Source of the DNA: Azohydromonas aeria
Lineage (GTDB): Bacteria > Pseudomonadota > Gammaproteobacteria > Burkholderiales > Burkholderiaceae_C
Length of the DNA stretch: 64,000 nt
Direction of reading: 5' to 3'
Assembly (NCBI RefSeq): GCF_009760915.1
Contig: NZ_VIDQ01000013.1
Location: 1-64,000 of the forward strand
The translations under genes were made by a program, and so were the position numbers. Shown one piece after another: positions 21,897 to 31,070 of the stretch. Positions within the stretch are counted from its first letter, which is position 1. Each line of letters begins with the position of its first letter. Under the pieces are notes generated by a model that ran no database searches, had not been told where the DNA came from, and worked only from the letters and a program-made list of their open reading frames with translations.

Positions 21897-21943
21897 CGTA
21901 GAGCAACTAGATCGCCTTTGTCGGCAGTCTTGTACCTGACCTC

Positions 21944-22594
21944 ATGCCCAAGCAATCTCAGGCTCAGAGCCACCTGCGTTACCCGTTGACGAGCCTGCTG
22001 GGCAGCGCAGGGAGCGTGCGCATGCTGCGCGCCCTGGTGGCGGACCGCGCGCCGCAGTCGGTACCCCAACTGGCACGCCAGGCGGGCCTGTCGCCCAGAG
22101 GCGCGCGGCAGGTGCTGGACGGCCTCGTGGGTCAGCGGCTGGTCCAGGCGCACGGCATCGGGCGGGCGCAGGTGTACCTGCTCAACGAGTCTCACCCTTT
22201 CGCGCATCCCATCGCGGCGCTCTTCCGGGAAGAAGCACAGCGCTGGGAGCGGCTGCTTGCCACGGTGCGCGACGTGCTATCAGTGCGCGGCGCCGGCGTG
22301 GAGGCCGCCTGGCTGTACGGCAGCGTCGCGCGCGGCGAGGACACGCCGCAGAGCGACCTGGACATCGCGCTGCTGGTGGCGTCCCGCGAGGTCACGGACC
22401 AGGTGCGTGAGGCGTTGATGCCCGTCGAGGACGAGCACCATGTCCATGTCTCGCTGACCGGACTGACGGCCGAAGAGCTGGCCGGATTGCCGGAGGATGA
22501 CCCGTGGTGGCGCGATGTCATGCGTGATGGACGTGTCCTGAAGGGATCGGCGCCGGGGGCTGCAAGGCAGCGCCTGATGAGGGCCGCGGCATGA
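21944..22594 (+). CDS. Winged-helix plus minimal nucleotidyltransferase (MNT) antitoxin-type protein
   Basis: A 216-residue two-domain protein. Residues about 10-85 form a winged helix (SVPQLARQAGLSPRGARQVL). Residues about 110-200 hold a polymerase-beta-like nucleotidyltransferase with GSVARGEDTPQSDLDIALLV, the GSx(n)DxD active site. MNT proteins of HEPN/MNT modules modify the HEPN RNase with AMP and so inactivate it. The next gene overlaps by four bases. The fused DNA-binding domain suggests that the antitoxin is also the operon repressor. Confidence 0.82.
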   Translation: MPKQSQAQSHLRYPLTSLLGSAGSVRMLRALVADRAPQSVPQLARQAGLSPRGARQVLDGLVGQRLVQAHGIGRAQVYLLNESHPFAHPIAALFREEAQRWERLLATVRDVLSVRGAGVEAAWLYGSVARGEDTPQSDLDIALLVASREVTDQVREALMPVEDEHHVHVSLTGLTAEELAGLPEDDPWWRDVMRDGRVLKGSAPGAARQRLMRAAA

Positions 22595-22998
22595 CGAACC
22601 AGGGTGCACGCAGGGCCGCCGCGGACGGCGAATGGTCGGGCCGCCTGACGCAGGCGCGTGAGTTCCACGAGTCGGCGCGCATGCTCGTGACGCTGGCCGG
22701 GAACAGCAGCTACAACGGGGCCATTACGTTGATGGTCACGGCGGCGATTGGCTATGCCGATGCCATCACGGCGAACCGCAAGGGCGTCGTGAACCGCAAG
22801 GACCACCAGGCCGCGCCGCGCCTGCTGCGCGAAGTGCTGGGCAACGCGCTGCCTGAGAAGCAGGAGAAGTTCTTTCGGCGGATGCTGGGCCGCAAGGACG
22901 AGGTCAACTACGGCGCGCGCAGCACCACGCACGAGGAAGCGCAAAGGTTGCTCGCGGAACTCGACGACTTCGCAGCCTGGGCCGAGGGCGTGCTTTGA
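22591..22998 (+). CDS. HEPN-domain protein, probable toxin partner
   Basis: A 135-residue helical protein of HEPN type (LTQAREFHESARMLVTL; AITLMVTAAIGYADAIT; RKDEVNYGARSTTHEEAQ). The R-x3-H in ARSTTHEEA may correspond to the RNase motif, usually R-x(4-6)-H, so catalytic competence is uncertain. It is translationally coupled to the MNT gene, as in HEPN/MNT toxin-antitoxin pairs. Confidence 0.72.
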   Translation: MTNQGARRAAADGEWSGRLTQAREFHESARMLVTLAGNSSYNGAITLMVTAAIGYADAITANRKGVVNRKDHQAAPRLLREVLGNALPEKQEKFFRRMLGRKDEVNYGARSTTHEEAQRLLAELDDFAAWAEGVL

Positions 22999-23046
22999 GT
23001 TGAAGGAGGGCGGATCGGCACATTTGCTGCGCCACAATCCCCCTCA

Positions 23047-23976
23047 ATGACGATTTCCCTGACCCTGTTCTCCCCCTCCGGCGTGGTGGCCAGCGCCGCG
23101 CCGCTGAAACGGGCCGTCAAGCGGCTCAAGAGCTTCGGTTTCGACGTGAGCGTGGACGAGTCCGCGCTGGCGCGCTTCCAGCGCTTCGCCGGCGACGACG
23201 ACACCCGGCTCGCCGCGCTGCACCGCATCGCCCAGGCCGCGCCCTCCGTTGCCCTGGCCACGCGGGGCGGCTACGGCCTGACCCGGCTGCTGGACCGCAT
23301 CGACTGGAAGCTCCTGGCCCGCAGCGTCGAGCACGGCACGCGCTGGGTCGGCTACAGCGACGTCACCGCCCTGCAGCTCGGCCTGCTGGCCCACACCAAG
23401 GCCGAGAGCTGGGCCGGGCCACTGGCGCTGGACGACTTCGGCAAGGAGGACGCCGCCGGCGGGCTCGACGAGGTCACGCCCGAGGTGTTCTGCGAGGCCA
23501 TGAACGGCGAGCTGGAGGCGGTGGGTTTCAGGACCGAGGCCGGCTTCGACGGGCTCGACGCCAAGGGCACGCTCTGGGGCGGCAACCTCACCGTGCTGAG
23601 CTCGCTGCTGGGCACGCCGCACTGGCCCAGGGTGCGCGGCGGCATCCTGTTCCTGGAGGACGTCAACGAGCACCCGTACCGCGTCGAGCGGCTGCTGCTG
23701 CAGCTGCAGCAGGCCGGGGTGCTGCAGGCGCAAAAGGCCATCCTGCTGGGCCACTTCAGCGACTGGAAGAAGTCGCCGCTGGACCGCGGCTACGGGCTCA
23801 AGCAGATGGTCGAGGCGCTGCGCGCGGTGTGCAGCGTGCCCATCCTCACCGGGCTGCCCTTCGGGCACGTGCCCACCAAGCTGTGCCTGCCGGTGGGGCG
23901 CAAGGTGCAGCTCATCGTTGACAAGCGCGACGTGTTCATCGGATGGGAACACAGCCACCACCACCACGAGCACTAG
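23047..23976 (+). CDS. ldcA: LD-carboxypeptidase, S66 family
   Basis: This enzyme trims the terminal D-Ala from muropeptide tetrapeptides during peptidoglycan recycling. The 309-residue protein has ATRGGYGLTRLLDRID, the nucleophile region WVGYSDVTALQLGL (Ser), the acidic residue in FLEDVNEHPYRVERLL and the His in LLGHFSDWKKSP. It overlaps the downstream binding-protein gene by 34 bases, so it is likely co-expressed with a peptide transporter. The C-terminus ends SHHHHEH, a natural histidine run. Confidence 0.9.
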   Translation: MTISLTLFSPSGVVASAAPLKRAVKRLKSFGFDVSVDESALARFQRFAGDDDTRLAALHRIAQAAPSVALATRGGYGLTRLLDRIDWKLLARSVEHGTRWVGYSDVTALQLGLLAHTKAESWAGPLALDDFGKEDAAGGLDEVTPEVFCEAMNGELEAVGFRTEAGFDGLDAKGTLWGGNLTVLSSLLGTPHWPRVRGGILFLEDVNEHPYRVERLLLQLQQAGVLQAQKAILLGHFSDWKKSPLDRGYGLKQMVEALRAVCSVPILTGLPFGHVPTKLCLPVGRKVQLIVDKRDVFIGWEHSHHHHEH

Positions 23977-26273
23977 GCCGCGGCTTCGGCCCGGCCCCAC
24001 GGCACCGGCACCGGCCGGCGCCGTGGCTGCTGCTGGTGTTGCCGGCGCTGGCGCTGCTGCTGGCCCTGTCCGGCTGCGACAACAGCCCCTATCCCCGAGG
24101 CACCGCCGAGAGCAACACGCTGCTCAACGCCTTCCAGGAGCGCAGCCCGCGCACGCTGGACCCGACCAGCTCCTACAACACCAACGAGACGCCCTACACC
24201 TACCAGGTCTACGAGCCGCTCTACGGCTACCCGTACCTGGCCACCGACGACTACAGCCGCCTGGAGCCGCGCTCGGCGGCCGCCGTGGTCGAGCCGCGCT
24301 ACCTCGACGCGCAGCGCAACCCGCTGCCCGCCGACGCCGACCCGGCGCGCATCGCCTTCAGCGTCTACGACATCCCCATCCGCCAAGGCGTCCACTTCGC
24401 GCCGCATCCGGCCTTCGCGCGCGACGAGGCCGGCCGGTACCGCTACCACGCGCTCCAGGCCGGCGACGTGGGCGACCGGCGCAGCCCGCTGGAGTTCGAG
24501 CACCGCGACACGCGCGAGCTCACCGCCGAGGACTTCGTCTATGCCCTGAAGCGCCACGCCAGCCCGCGCGTGGAGGCGCCCGTGTTCGGCGTGTTTTCCG
24601 AGCACGTGCTGGGCTTGAAGGAGCTGGGCGCGACGCTGCGCCAGGCCGATGCCGAGCTGCGCCGCGGCCTGCCGGCGTCGGCGCTGGACAGGCCCTTCCT
24701 GGACCTGCGGCGCTGGAACATCGAGGGCGCGCAGGCGGTCGAGCCGCACCTGCTGCGCATCACGCTGCGAGGGAAGTACCCGCAGTGGAAGTACTGGCTG
24801 GCCATGACCTTCATGGCGCCGATCCCGTGGGAAGCCGAGGCCTTCTACGCCCAGCCCGGCATGGTGGCCGCGGGCCTGAGCCTGGCGACCTGGCCGGTGG
24901 GCACGGGGCCGTACATGATGACCCAGCGCATCACCGACCGGCTGCACGTCATGGAGCGCAACCCGCGCTACCGCGGCGAGCCCTATCCGTGCGAGGGCAC
25001 CGAGGCGCACCGCCGCGCCGGGCTGCTGGACGATTGCGGCAAGACCATGCCCTTCATCGACCGCATCGTCTCCATCAACGAGCGCGAGAAGCTGCCGCAC
25101 AAGGCCAAGTTCGTGCAGGGCTACCTGGACCTGCCGGCCATCGAGAACCAGACCTGGGGCATCGAGTTCCTGAGCGACATGCAGGACTCGGCCGACACCG
25201 CGAAGCTCTACCAGGAGCGCGGCTTCCAGTTCCCGAAGACGGTCGATCTGACCATCAGCTACCTCGGCTTCAACTGGCTGGACCCGGTGGTGGGCCGCGG
25301 CGACACCCCCGAGCAGCAGGCACGCAACCGCAAGCTGCGCCAGGCCATCGCCATCGCCATCGACTACGAGGAGTACAGCCGCATCTTCCCGAACCGCGCC
25401 GGCGAGGCCGCGCACGCGCCGCTGCCCAAGGGCCTGTTCGGCTCGCGCCACGGCACGGTCGAAGGGCACAACCCCGTCACGCACCGGGTGGTGGACGGGC
25501 GCGTGCTGCGGCGGCCGATCGAGGACGCGCGCCGGCTGCTGGCCGAGGCCGGCTATCCGGGCGGGCGCGACGCGAAGAGCGGCCGGCCGCTGACGCTCTA
25601 CTACGACTTCCAGCGCGTGCCCACGCCGGAGATCCGCTCCGAGCTGGACTGGTTCACGCGCCAGATCGGCAAGCTAGGCATCCAGCTTGAGATCCGCGCC
25701 ACCGACTACAACCAGTTCCAGGAAAAGATGCGCAACGGCCGCGCCCAGCTCTTTACCTGGGCCTGGCATGCCGACTATCCCGACCCCGAGAATTTCCTGT
25801 TCCTGCTCTACGGGCCCAACGCCAAGGTGGGCCATGACGGCGAGAACGCCGCCAACTACGCCAACGCGAAGTTCGACGCGCTCTACAAGCGCATGCAGTC
25901 GCTGGATGACGGGGCCGAGCGCCAGCGGGTCATCGACGAGATGGTGGCGATCCTGCGCGAGGACGTGCCCTGGGCCTTCGGCGTGTTTCCCTATGCCGCG
26001 GCCGCCTTCCAGCCCTGGGTGCGCAACGGCCAGCCCAGCGTGCTGGCCTTCGACCGCGCCAAGTACTACCGGCTCGACACGCAGATGCGCGCGCAACGCT
26101 GGGCCGAGTGGAACCGGCCCGTGTGGTGGCCGCTGCTGCTGCTGCCCGTGGGTTTGGCGCTGCTGGCGTGGCGGCTGCGCGCGCTGTGGCGCGCGCGCGA
26201 GGCTGCGGCCGGGCGCAGCGGCGAGCCGGCGGGCGCCGGTGCCGCCAAGGCGCCGGGGAGGGCCGCCGCATGA
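23943..26273 (+). CDS. ABC transporter solute-binding lipoprotein (peptide/SBP_bac_5 family)
   Basis: A 776-residue periplasmic binding protein for oligopeptides or similar solutes. A lipobox LSGC follows a hydrophobic signal (WLLLVLPALALLLA). The body contains SBP_bac_5 motifs such as NTLLNAFQERSPRTLDPTSS, RKLRQAIAIAIDYEEYS and ITYLGFNW-like strands. Unusually, the C-terminus has another hydrophobic helix (PVWWPLLLLPVGLALLAW) and an A/R-rich cytoplasmic-type tail, so it may be anchored at both ends. It is also longer than usual. It overlaps ldcA and the first permease. Confidence 0.88.
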   Translation: MGTQPPPPRALGRGFGPAPRHRHRPAPWLLLVLPALALLLALSGCDNSPYPRGTAESNTLLNAFQERSPRTLDPTSSYNTNETPYTYQVYEPLYGYPYLATDDYSRLEPRSAAAVVEPRYLDAQRNPLPADADPARIAFSVYDIPIRQGVHFAPHPAFARDEAGRYRYHALQAGDVGDRRSPLEFEHRDTRELTAEDFVYALKRHASPRVEAPVFGVFSEHVLGLKELGATLRQADAELRRGLPASALDRPFLDLRRWNIEGAQAVEPHLLRITLRGKYPQWKYWLAMTFMAPIPWEAEAFYAQPGMVAAGLSLATWPVGTGPYMMTQRITDRLHVMERNPRYRGEPYPCEGTEAHRRAGLLDDCGKTMPFIDRIVSINEREKLPHKAKFVQGYLDLPAIENQTWGIEFLSDMQDSADTAKLYQERGFQFPKTVDLTISYLGFNWLDPVVGRGDTPEQQARNRKLRQAIAIAIDYEEYSRIFPNRAGEAAHAPLPKGLFGSRHGTVEGHNPVTHRVVDGRVLRRPIEDARRLLAEAGYPGGRDAKSGRPLTLYYDFQRVPTPEIRSELDWFTRQIGKLGIQLEIRATDYNQFQEKMRNGRAQLFTWAWHADYPDPENFLFLLYGPNAKVGHDGENAANYANAKFDALYKRMQSLDDGAERQRVIDEMVAILREDVPWAFGVFPYAAAAFQPWVRNGQPSVLAFDRAKYYRLDTQMRAQRWAEWNRPVWWPLLLLPVGLALLAWRLRALWRAREAAAGRSGEPAGAGAAKAPGRAAA

Positions 26274-27253
26274 TCAACGCCATCCTGCGGCGCACGGGCT
26301 ACGCGGTGCTGGTGCTGGTGGGCGTGAACCTGCTGACCTTCCTGCTCTTCTTCACCGTCAACACGCCCGACGACATGGCGCGCATGAACATCGGCGGGCG
26401 CCGCGTCAGCGCGGAGCAGGTGGAGAAGTGGAAGGCCGAGCGCGGCTACGACCAGCCGCTGCTGTGGAACGAGCAGGCCCAAGGCACGGACAAGCTCACC
26501 CGCACCGTGTTCTGGCAGCGCTCGGTGTCGCTGCTGTGGCTGGAGTTCGGCCGCTCCGACGCGCAGAACGCCGTGGACATCGGCCGCGAGATACGCACCC
26601 GCATGCTCGTGAGCCTGCAACTGGCCATCCCGATCTTCATCCTGCAGCTCATCGCCTCGGTCGGCTTCGCGCTGGTGCTGGTGTTCTTCCGGCACTCGCG
26701 CATCGACTTCTGGGGCGTGGTGCTGTGCGTGCTGATGCTCTCGATCAGCAGCCTGTTCTACATCATCGTCGGGCAGCTGCTGTTCTCCCGCATCTTGAAG
26801 CTGGTGCCCATCTCCGGCTTCGCGCCAGGGCTGGATGCCGTGAAGTTCCTGATCCTGCCGGTGGCCCTGAGCCTGCTGGCACGCCTGGGCGGCGAGGCGC
26901 GGCTGTACCGCGCGATGCTGCTGGAGGAAGTCAACAAGGACCACGTCCGCACGGCGCGCGCCAAGGGCCTCGCCGAGCCCGCCGTGCTGCTGCGCCACGT
27001 GCTGCCCAACGCGATGATCCCGATCCTCACCAGCGCCGGCTCCTATCTTCCCTACGTGTTCCTGGGCAGCCTGCTGTTCGAGAGTTTTTTTGGCATCCCG
27101 GGGCTGGGCGCGTACGTGGTGGACGCCATCGCGTCGCAGGACTTCGCCGTGGTGCGCGCCATGGTGTTCCTGGGCTCGCTGCTCTATGTCGCCGCGTTCC
27201 TGTTGATCGACATCGCCTACACCTGGGTCGATCCCCGGGTGCGGCTGGAGTGA
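26270..27253 (+). CDS. ABC transporter permease (OppB/DppB/YejB type)
   Basis: A 327-residue, six-helix inner-membrane protein. The EAA loop is RAMLLEEVNKDHVRTARAKG, followed by LPNAMIPILT, and the N-terminal RTGYAVLVLVGVNLLTFLLFF is typical of OppB-like permeases. Its ATG overlaps the stop of the binding-protein gene. It pairs with the next permease. Confidence 0.92.
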   Translation: MINAILRRTGYAVLVLVGVNLLTFLLFFTVNTPDDMARMNIGGRRVSAEQVEKWKAERGYDQPLLWNEQAQGTDKLTRTVFWQRSVSLLWLEFGRSDAQNAVDIGREIRTRMLVSLQLAIPIFILQLIASVGFALVLVFFRHSRIDFWGVVLCVLMLSISSLFYIIVGQLLFSRILKLVPISGFAPGLDAVKFLILPVALSLLARLGGEARLYRAMLLEEVNKDHVRTARAKGLAEPAVLLRHVLPNAMIPILTSAGSYLPYVFLGSLLFESFFGIPGLGAYVVDAIASQDFAVVRAMVFLGSLLYVAAFLLIDIAYTWVDPRVRLE

Positions 27254-27260
27254 GGCGCTG

Positions 27261-28703
27261 ATGCTCGCGTCCCTGCCCAGGCCCGTGCTGCTGTGGACCG
27301 ACGCCGTGCTGTGGCTGCTGGTAGCCGCGCTCGCGTTCTACGGCTGGCGGCTGCGGCGCATCCCGCCGCTGCGCGCACCGTGGCGGCGGCTGCTGCACGA
27401 CGCGCCGGCGCTGTGCGCGCTGATCGTCTTCACGCTGTTCGCGGTGGTCGCGCTGCTGGACAGCGTGCATTTCCGGCGCGCGTTGCCGGCCTCGAACGCG
27501 GCCACGGCGCAGGGCGAAGTCTTCTACGCCACGAACACCGAGAGCCTGCTCGACCTGGTGCTGGCGCGCCCCATTCAAATGCGCGAGGCCAGCTACTCCG
27601 CGCCGCTGGCCGCCTTCGGCTTCAACCGCCAGAGCGTGGAGCAGGGCGGCGAGGTGGTGCGCGCTTTCCCGCGGCTGCAGCACGGCGGCGCGCACCTGGC
27701 CGACCCGGTGCGGGACCGCGCCGGCGACATCGCGGCGCGCTCCGCCGCAGGCGCCGCGGGCGGGCTGGCGGTTGCGGCCGCACTCCTGGCGCTGGCGGTG
27801 CGCTGGCGCTCGCGGCGCAAGGGCATTCCGTGGCGCTGGGCGCTCAAGGACATCGTGCGCGACCGCACCCGCGTGCCGCTGCGCGCCGCCCTGCTGTGCT
27901 CCGCCGTGCTGTGCGTGCTGGTGGGCATCGTCGCCGCGCTGGCCGGCCATTACCACGTGCTGGGCACGGACCGCACCGGCAACGACGTGCTGGTGCAGGC
28001 CCTCAAGAGCGTGCGCACCGCCTTCGTCATCGGCAGCCTGGCCACGGTCGCCACGCTGCCGCTGGCGCTGGTGCTGGGCATCGTCGCGGGCTACCTGCGC
28101 GGCTGGGCCGATACGCTGATCCAGTACCTCTACACGGTGCTGTCGGCCGTGCCCAACGTGCTGCTGATCGCCGCATGCGTGCTGATGGTGCAGGTCTTCA
28201 TCGACCAGAACCCGGATCTGTTCGCCACCGGCGCGGAGCGCAGCGACCTGCGCCTGTTCCTGCTGTGCGTGATCCTGGGCCTGACCGGCTGGGCCACGCT
28301 GTGCCGGCTGCTGCGCGCGGAGACGCTGAAGCTGCGCGAGATGGAGTACGTGCAGGCCGCGGCGGCCTTCGGGCTGCCGGCGGGGCGCATCATGCTGCGC
28401 CACATCCTGCCCAACACGCTGCACCTGGTGCTGATCACGACCGTGCTCGACTTCTCCGCGCTGGTGCTCTACGAGGCGGTGCTGAGCTACGTGGGCGTGG
28501 GCGTGGACCCGTCGCTCAACAGCTTCGGCGGCATGATCAACCTGGCCCGCAGCGAGATGAGCCGCGACCCGCTGGTGTGGTGGAGTTTTACTTCCGCCTT
28601 CTTCTTCATGCTGGCGCTGGTGCTGTCGGCGAACCTGCTGGCGGATGGGGTGCGCGATGCCTTCGACCCGCGGGCGCGGGCGCTGCGGGTGAGGCAGGCG
28701 TGA
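27261..28703 (+). CDS. ABC transporter permease (OppC/DppC type) with extended N-terminus
   Basis: A 480-residue permease, well above the usual 280-300. The core from about residue 190 is standard: LGTDRTGNDVLVQALKS, the EAA loop REMEYVQAAAAFGL and LPNTLHLVLI. The extra N-terminal part has two or three membrane helices and a soluble loop of about 90 residues (HFRRALPASNAATAQGEVF onward), similar in layout to YejE-like permeases. It starts seven bases after the first permease. Confidence 0.88.
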   Translation: MLASLPRPVLLWTDAVLWLLVAALAFYGWRLRRIPPLRAPWRRLLHDAPALCALIVFTLFAVVALLDSVHFRRALPASNAATAQGEVFYATNTESLLDLVLARPIQMREASYSAPLAAFGFNRQSVEQGGEVVRAFPRLQHGGAHLADPVRDRAGDIAARSAAGAAGGLAVAAALLALAVRWRSRRKGIPWRWALKDIVRDRTRVPLRAALLCSAVLCVLVGIVAALAGHYHVLGTDRTGNDVLVQALKSVRTAFVIGSLATVATLPLALVLGIVAGYLRGWADTLIQYLYTVLSAVPNVLLIAACVLMVQVFIDQNPDLFATGAERSDLRLFLLCVILGLTGWATLCRLLRAETLKLREMEYVQAAAAFGLPAGRIMLRHILPNTLHLVLITTVLDFSALVLYEAVLSYVGVGVDPSLNSFGGMINLARSEMSRDPLVWWSFTSAFFFMLALVLSANLLADGVRDAFDPRARALRVRQA

Positions 28704-28800
28704 GGGGTATGAAGGACATGGGCGCCATCAGCAGCGCAGGCGGCATGAGCGGCATGAGTGTTCATCCAGCGCATCCCGGAGCCGAAATGCCCCGCCCACT

Positions 28801-28959
28801 ACTTCGTCATTCCCGCGAAGGCGGGAATCCAGGCGGCCCCCAAGTCGGCCGTGGGCTGAGGAGGTGGCGCGCCGAGGCCCGGACACCGGCACGCCTGCAT
28901 GGCCTCTACGCTCTGGCGTGGGACCGCCTGGATCCCCGCCTGCGCGGGGATGACGAAGT
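28801..28959. repeat. REP-like inverted doublet inside the transporter operon
   Basis: A 36-base unit beginning ACTTCGTCATTCCCGCG (28801-28836) returns in inverted orientation at 28924-28959 with four differences. The arms flank about 90 bases of unrelated sequence. Both arms form short hairpins around CCCGC/GCGGG. It shares the CGTCATNCCCGCG core with the 19.7-kb doublet. Confidence 0.75.
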
Positions 28960-29004
28960 AGGAAGCGTGGTGCCCCAGCTTCCGGCCAACGACAGGCATC
29001 TACC

Positions 29005-30924
29005 ATGAACGACACGTCGCGCCAGCACGTTGCTCCTTCCGCATCGGCCCGCCTCGACGTCCAGGACCTCGACGTGCGCATCGACGCCGAAGGCGGCACG
29101 CTGCCGGTGGTGGACGCGCTGACGCTGGCGCTGCAGCAGGGCCAGACCGTGGCGCTGGTGGGCGAGAGCGGCTGTGGCAAGAGCATCACGGCGCTGGCGC
29201 TGATGCGGCTGCTGCCCGAAGCCGGGCGCATCACCGGCGGGCGCGTGATGCTCGACGGGCAGGACCTGCTCGCGCTGCCCGAAGCCGGCATGCGGCCGTT
29301 GCGCGGGAAACGGATCGGCATGATCTTTCAGGAGCCCGCCACCAGCCTGGACCCGGTCATGACCGTGGGCGACCAGCTCGTCGAGGCCATCGAGCGCCAC
29401 CTGCCGCTGCGCGGGCACGAGGCGCGCGAGCGGGCGCGGCAATGGCTGGCGCGCGTGGGGCTGCCGGAGCGCGCCTTCGACAGCTATCCCTTCACGCTCA
29501 GCGGCGGGCAGAAGCAGCGCGTGATGATCGCCATGGTGCTGGCCACCGAGCCCGACTACCTGCTTGCCGACGAGCCCACCACGGCGCTGGACGTGACGGT
29601 GCAGGCGCAGGTGATGGAGCTACTCAAGACGCTGCAGCGCGAGCAGGGCCTGGGCCTCCTGCTGATCACGCACGACCTGGCGCTGGTCTCGGGCTTTGCG
29701 CAGCAGGTGGCGCTGATGTATGCCGGGCAGCTCGTGGAGATGGCGCCCGCCGGGGCCTTCTTCCGCGCGCCGGCGCACCCCTACGCGCAGGCGCTGCTGC
29801 GCGCGCTGCCCGATGCCCACGCGCGCGGCGAGCCGCTGGCGGCCATCGCGGGCAGCGTGCCGGGGCTGTCGGAGCGGCTGTCGGGCTGCCGCTTCAAGCT
29901 GCGCTGTCCGCATGCCATGCCGGTGTGCAGCGCGCCGGTGCCGCTGTTCCGGCCGGGCGAGGCGCGGCAGGTGCGCTGCGTGTTGTATGCGCCCGGCGCC
30001 GTGCCGCCGTCGCCACGCGAGACGGCGGCGGCGCTGCAGGCACCGGCCACCGCCGCGGCACCCGAGGCCGCGGCGGTGCCGCGGGACGAGGCATGGTCTC
30101 AGGCGGCCGGCGCGCCGGCGCTGCTGGGGGTTGAAAACCTGGCGGTGGGCTATCCCATCCGCAAGGGCCTGTTCCGCCGCGTGGTGGGCCACGTGGAGGC
30201 GGTGCGGGGCGTGAGCTTCGAGATGCGCGCCGGCCGCACGCTGGCGCTGGTGGGCGAGAGCGGCAGCGGCAAGACCACCGTCGGCAAGGCCATCGTGCAG
30301 CTGCTGCGCCGCCAGGCGCGGGTGACGGGCCAGGCGCTGCTCGACGGGCGCGACCTGTTCGCGCTGCAGGGCGACGAGCTGCGCGCCGCGCGCGCGCAGG
30401 CGCAGATCGTGTTCCAGGATCCGTTCGGCTCGCTCAATCCGCGGCTGCGCGTGGCCGAACTGCTGGAGGAGGGTCTGCAGGCCCTGCTGCCGCAGCTGGG
30501 CCCGGCCGAGCGCCGTGCGCGGGTGGAGGCGCTGGCGCGCCAGGTGGGCCTGCCGCGCGACGCGCTGCAGCGCTGGCCGCACGAGTTCTCCGGGGGGCAG
30601 CGCCAGCGCATCGCCATCGCGCGCGCGCTGGCGGTGAAGCCGCGGCTGCTGGTGTGCGACGAGCCGACCTCGGCGCTGGACGTGTCGGTGCAGGCGCAGA
30701 TCCTGAACCTGCTGCGCGAGCTGCAGCAGCGCCTGGGGCTGGCCTACCTCTTCATCACGCACAACATCGGCGTGGTCGGCTACCTGGCGCACGACGTGGC
30801 GGTGATGCAGGGCGGGCGGCTGGTGGAGATTGGGCCGTCGGAGCAGGTGCTCAACGCGCCGCGGCACGAGTACACGAAAGCGCTGCTGGCGGCGGTGCCG
30901 CGGCTCAAGGTGCCGGCAGCGTGA
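29005..30924 (+). CDS. Fused duplicated ABC ATPase of the peptide transporter (DppD-DppF/YejF type)
   Basis: A 639-residue protein with two complete nucleotide-binding domains. Domain 1 has Walker A GESGCGKS, signature LSGGQKQRV and Walker B LLADEPTTAL, followed by an oligopeptide C-terminal motif with Cys (GCRFKLRCPHAMPVC), which in some relatives binds an Fe-S cluster. Domain 2 has GESGSGKTT, FSGGQRQRI and LVCDEPTSAL. One polypeptide can power the two permeases. It is 300 bases after the second permease, with a REP doublet in between. Confidence 0.94.
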   Translation: MNDTSRQHVAPSASARLDVQDLDVRIDAEGGTLPVVDALTLALQQGQTVALVGESGCGKSITALALMRLLPEAGRITGGRVMLDGQDLLALPEAGMRPLRGKRIGMIFQEPATSLDPVMTVGDQLVEAIERHLPLRGHEARERARQWLARVGLPERAFDSYPFTLSGGQKQRVMIAMVLATEPDYLLADEPTTALDVTVQAQVMELLKTLQREQGLGLLLITHDLALVSGFAQQVALMYAGQLVEMAPAGAFFRAPAHPYAQALLRALPDAHARGEPLAAIAGSVPGLSERLSGCRFKLRCPHAMPVCSAPVPLFRPGEARQVRCVLYAPGAVPPSPRETAAALQAPATAAAPEAAAVPRDEAWSQAAGAPALLGVENLAVGYPIRKGLFRRVVGHVEAVRGVSFEMRAGRTLALVGESGSGKTTVGKAIVQLLRRQARVTGQALLDGRDLFALQGDELRAARAQAQIVFQDPFGSLNPRLRVAELLEEGLQALLPQLGPAERRARVEALARQVGLPRDALQRWPHEFSGGQRQRIAIARALAVKPRLLVCDEPTSALDVSVQAQILNLLRELQQRLGLAYLFITHNIGVVGYLAHDVAVMQGGRLVEIGPSEQVLNAPRHEYTKALLAAVPRLKVPAA

Positions 30925-31070
30925 TGCCGGGGCGCCCCCAGCCGATGAAACCACGGGCAGCTGGCCGCAGCCGGTAGGAGTCGTTCACCGCGCGCTGCGC
31001 GTCCCCAACGCGTGGAAGCACGGCTCATACGCATCGCATTTGGTCGTCGAACACCACCCCGTTCGCCCTG

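Noticed and set aside
28704..29004. Possible small gene between the second permease and the ATPase gene
   Set aside because: The only open frames run through the REP doublet, and their translations are typical false reads of such repeats.
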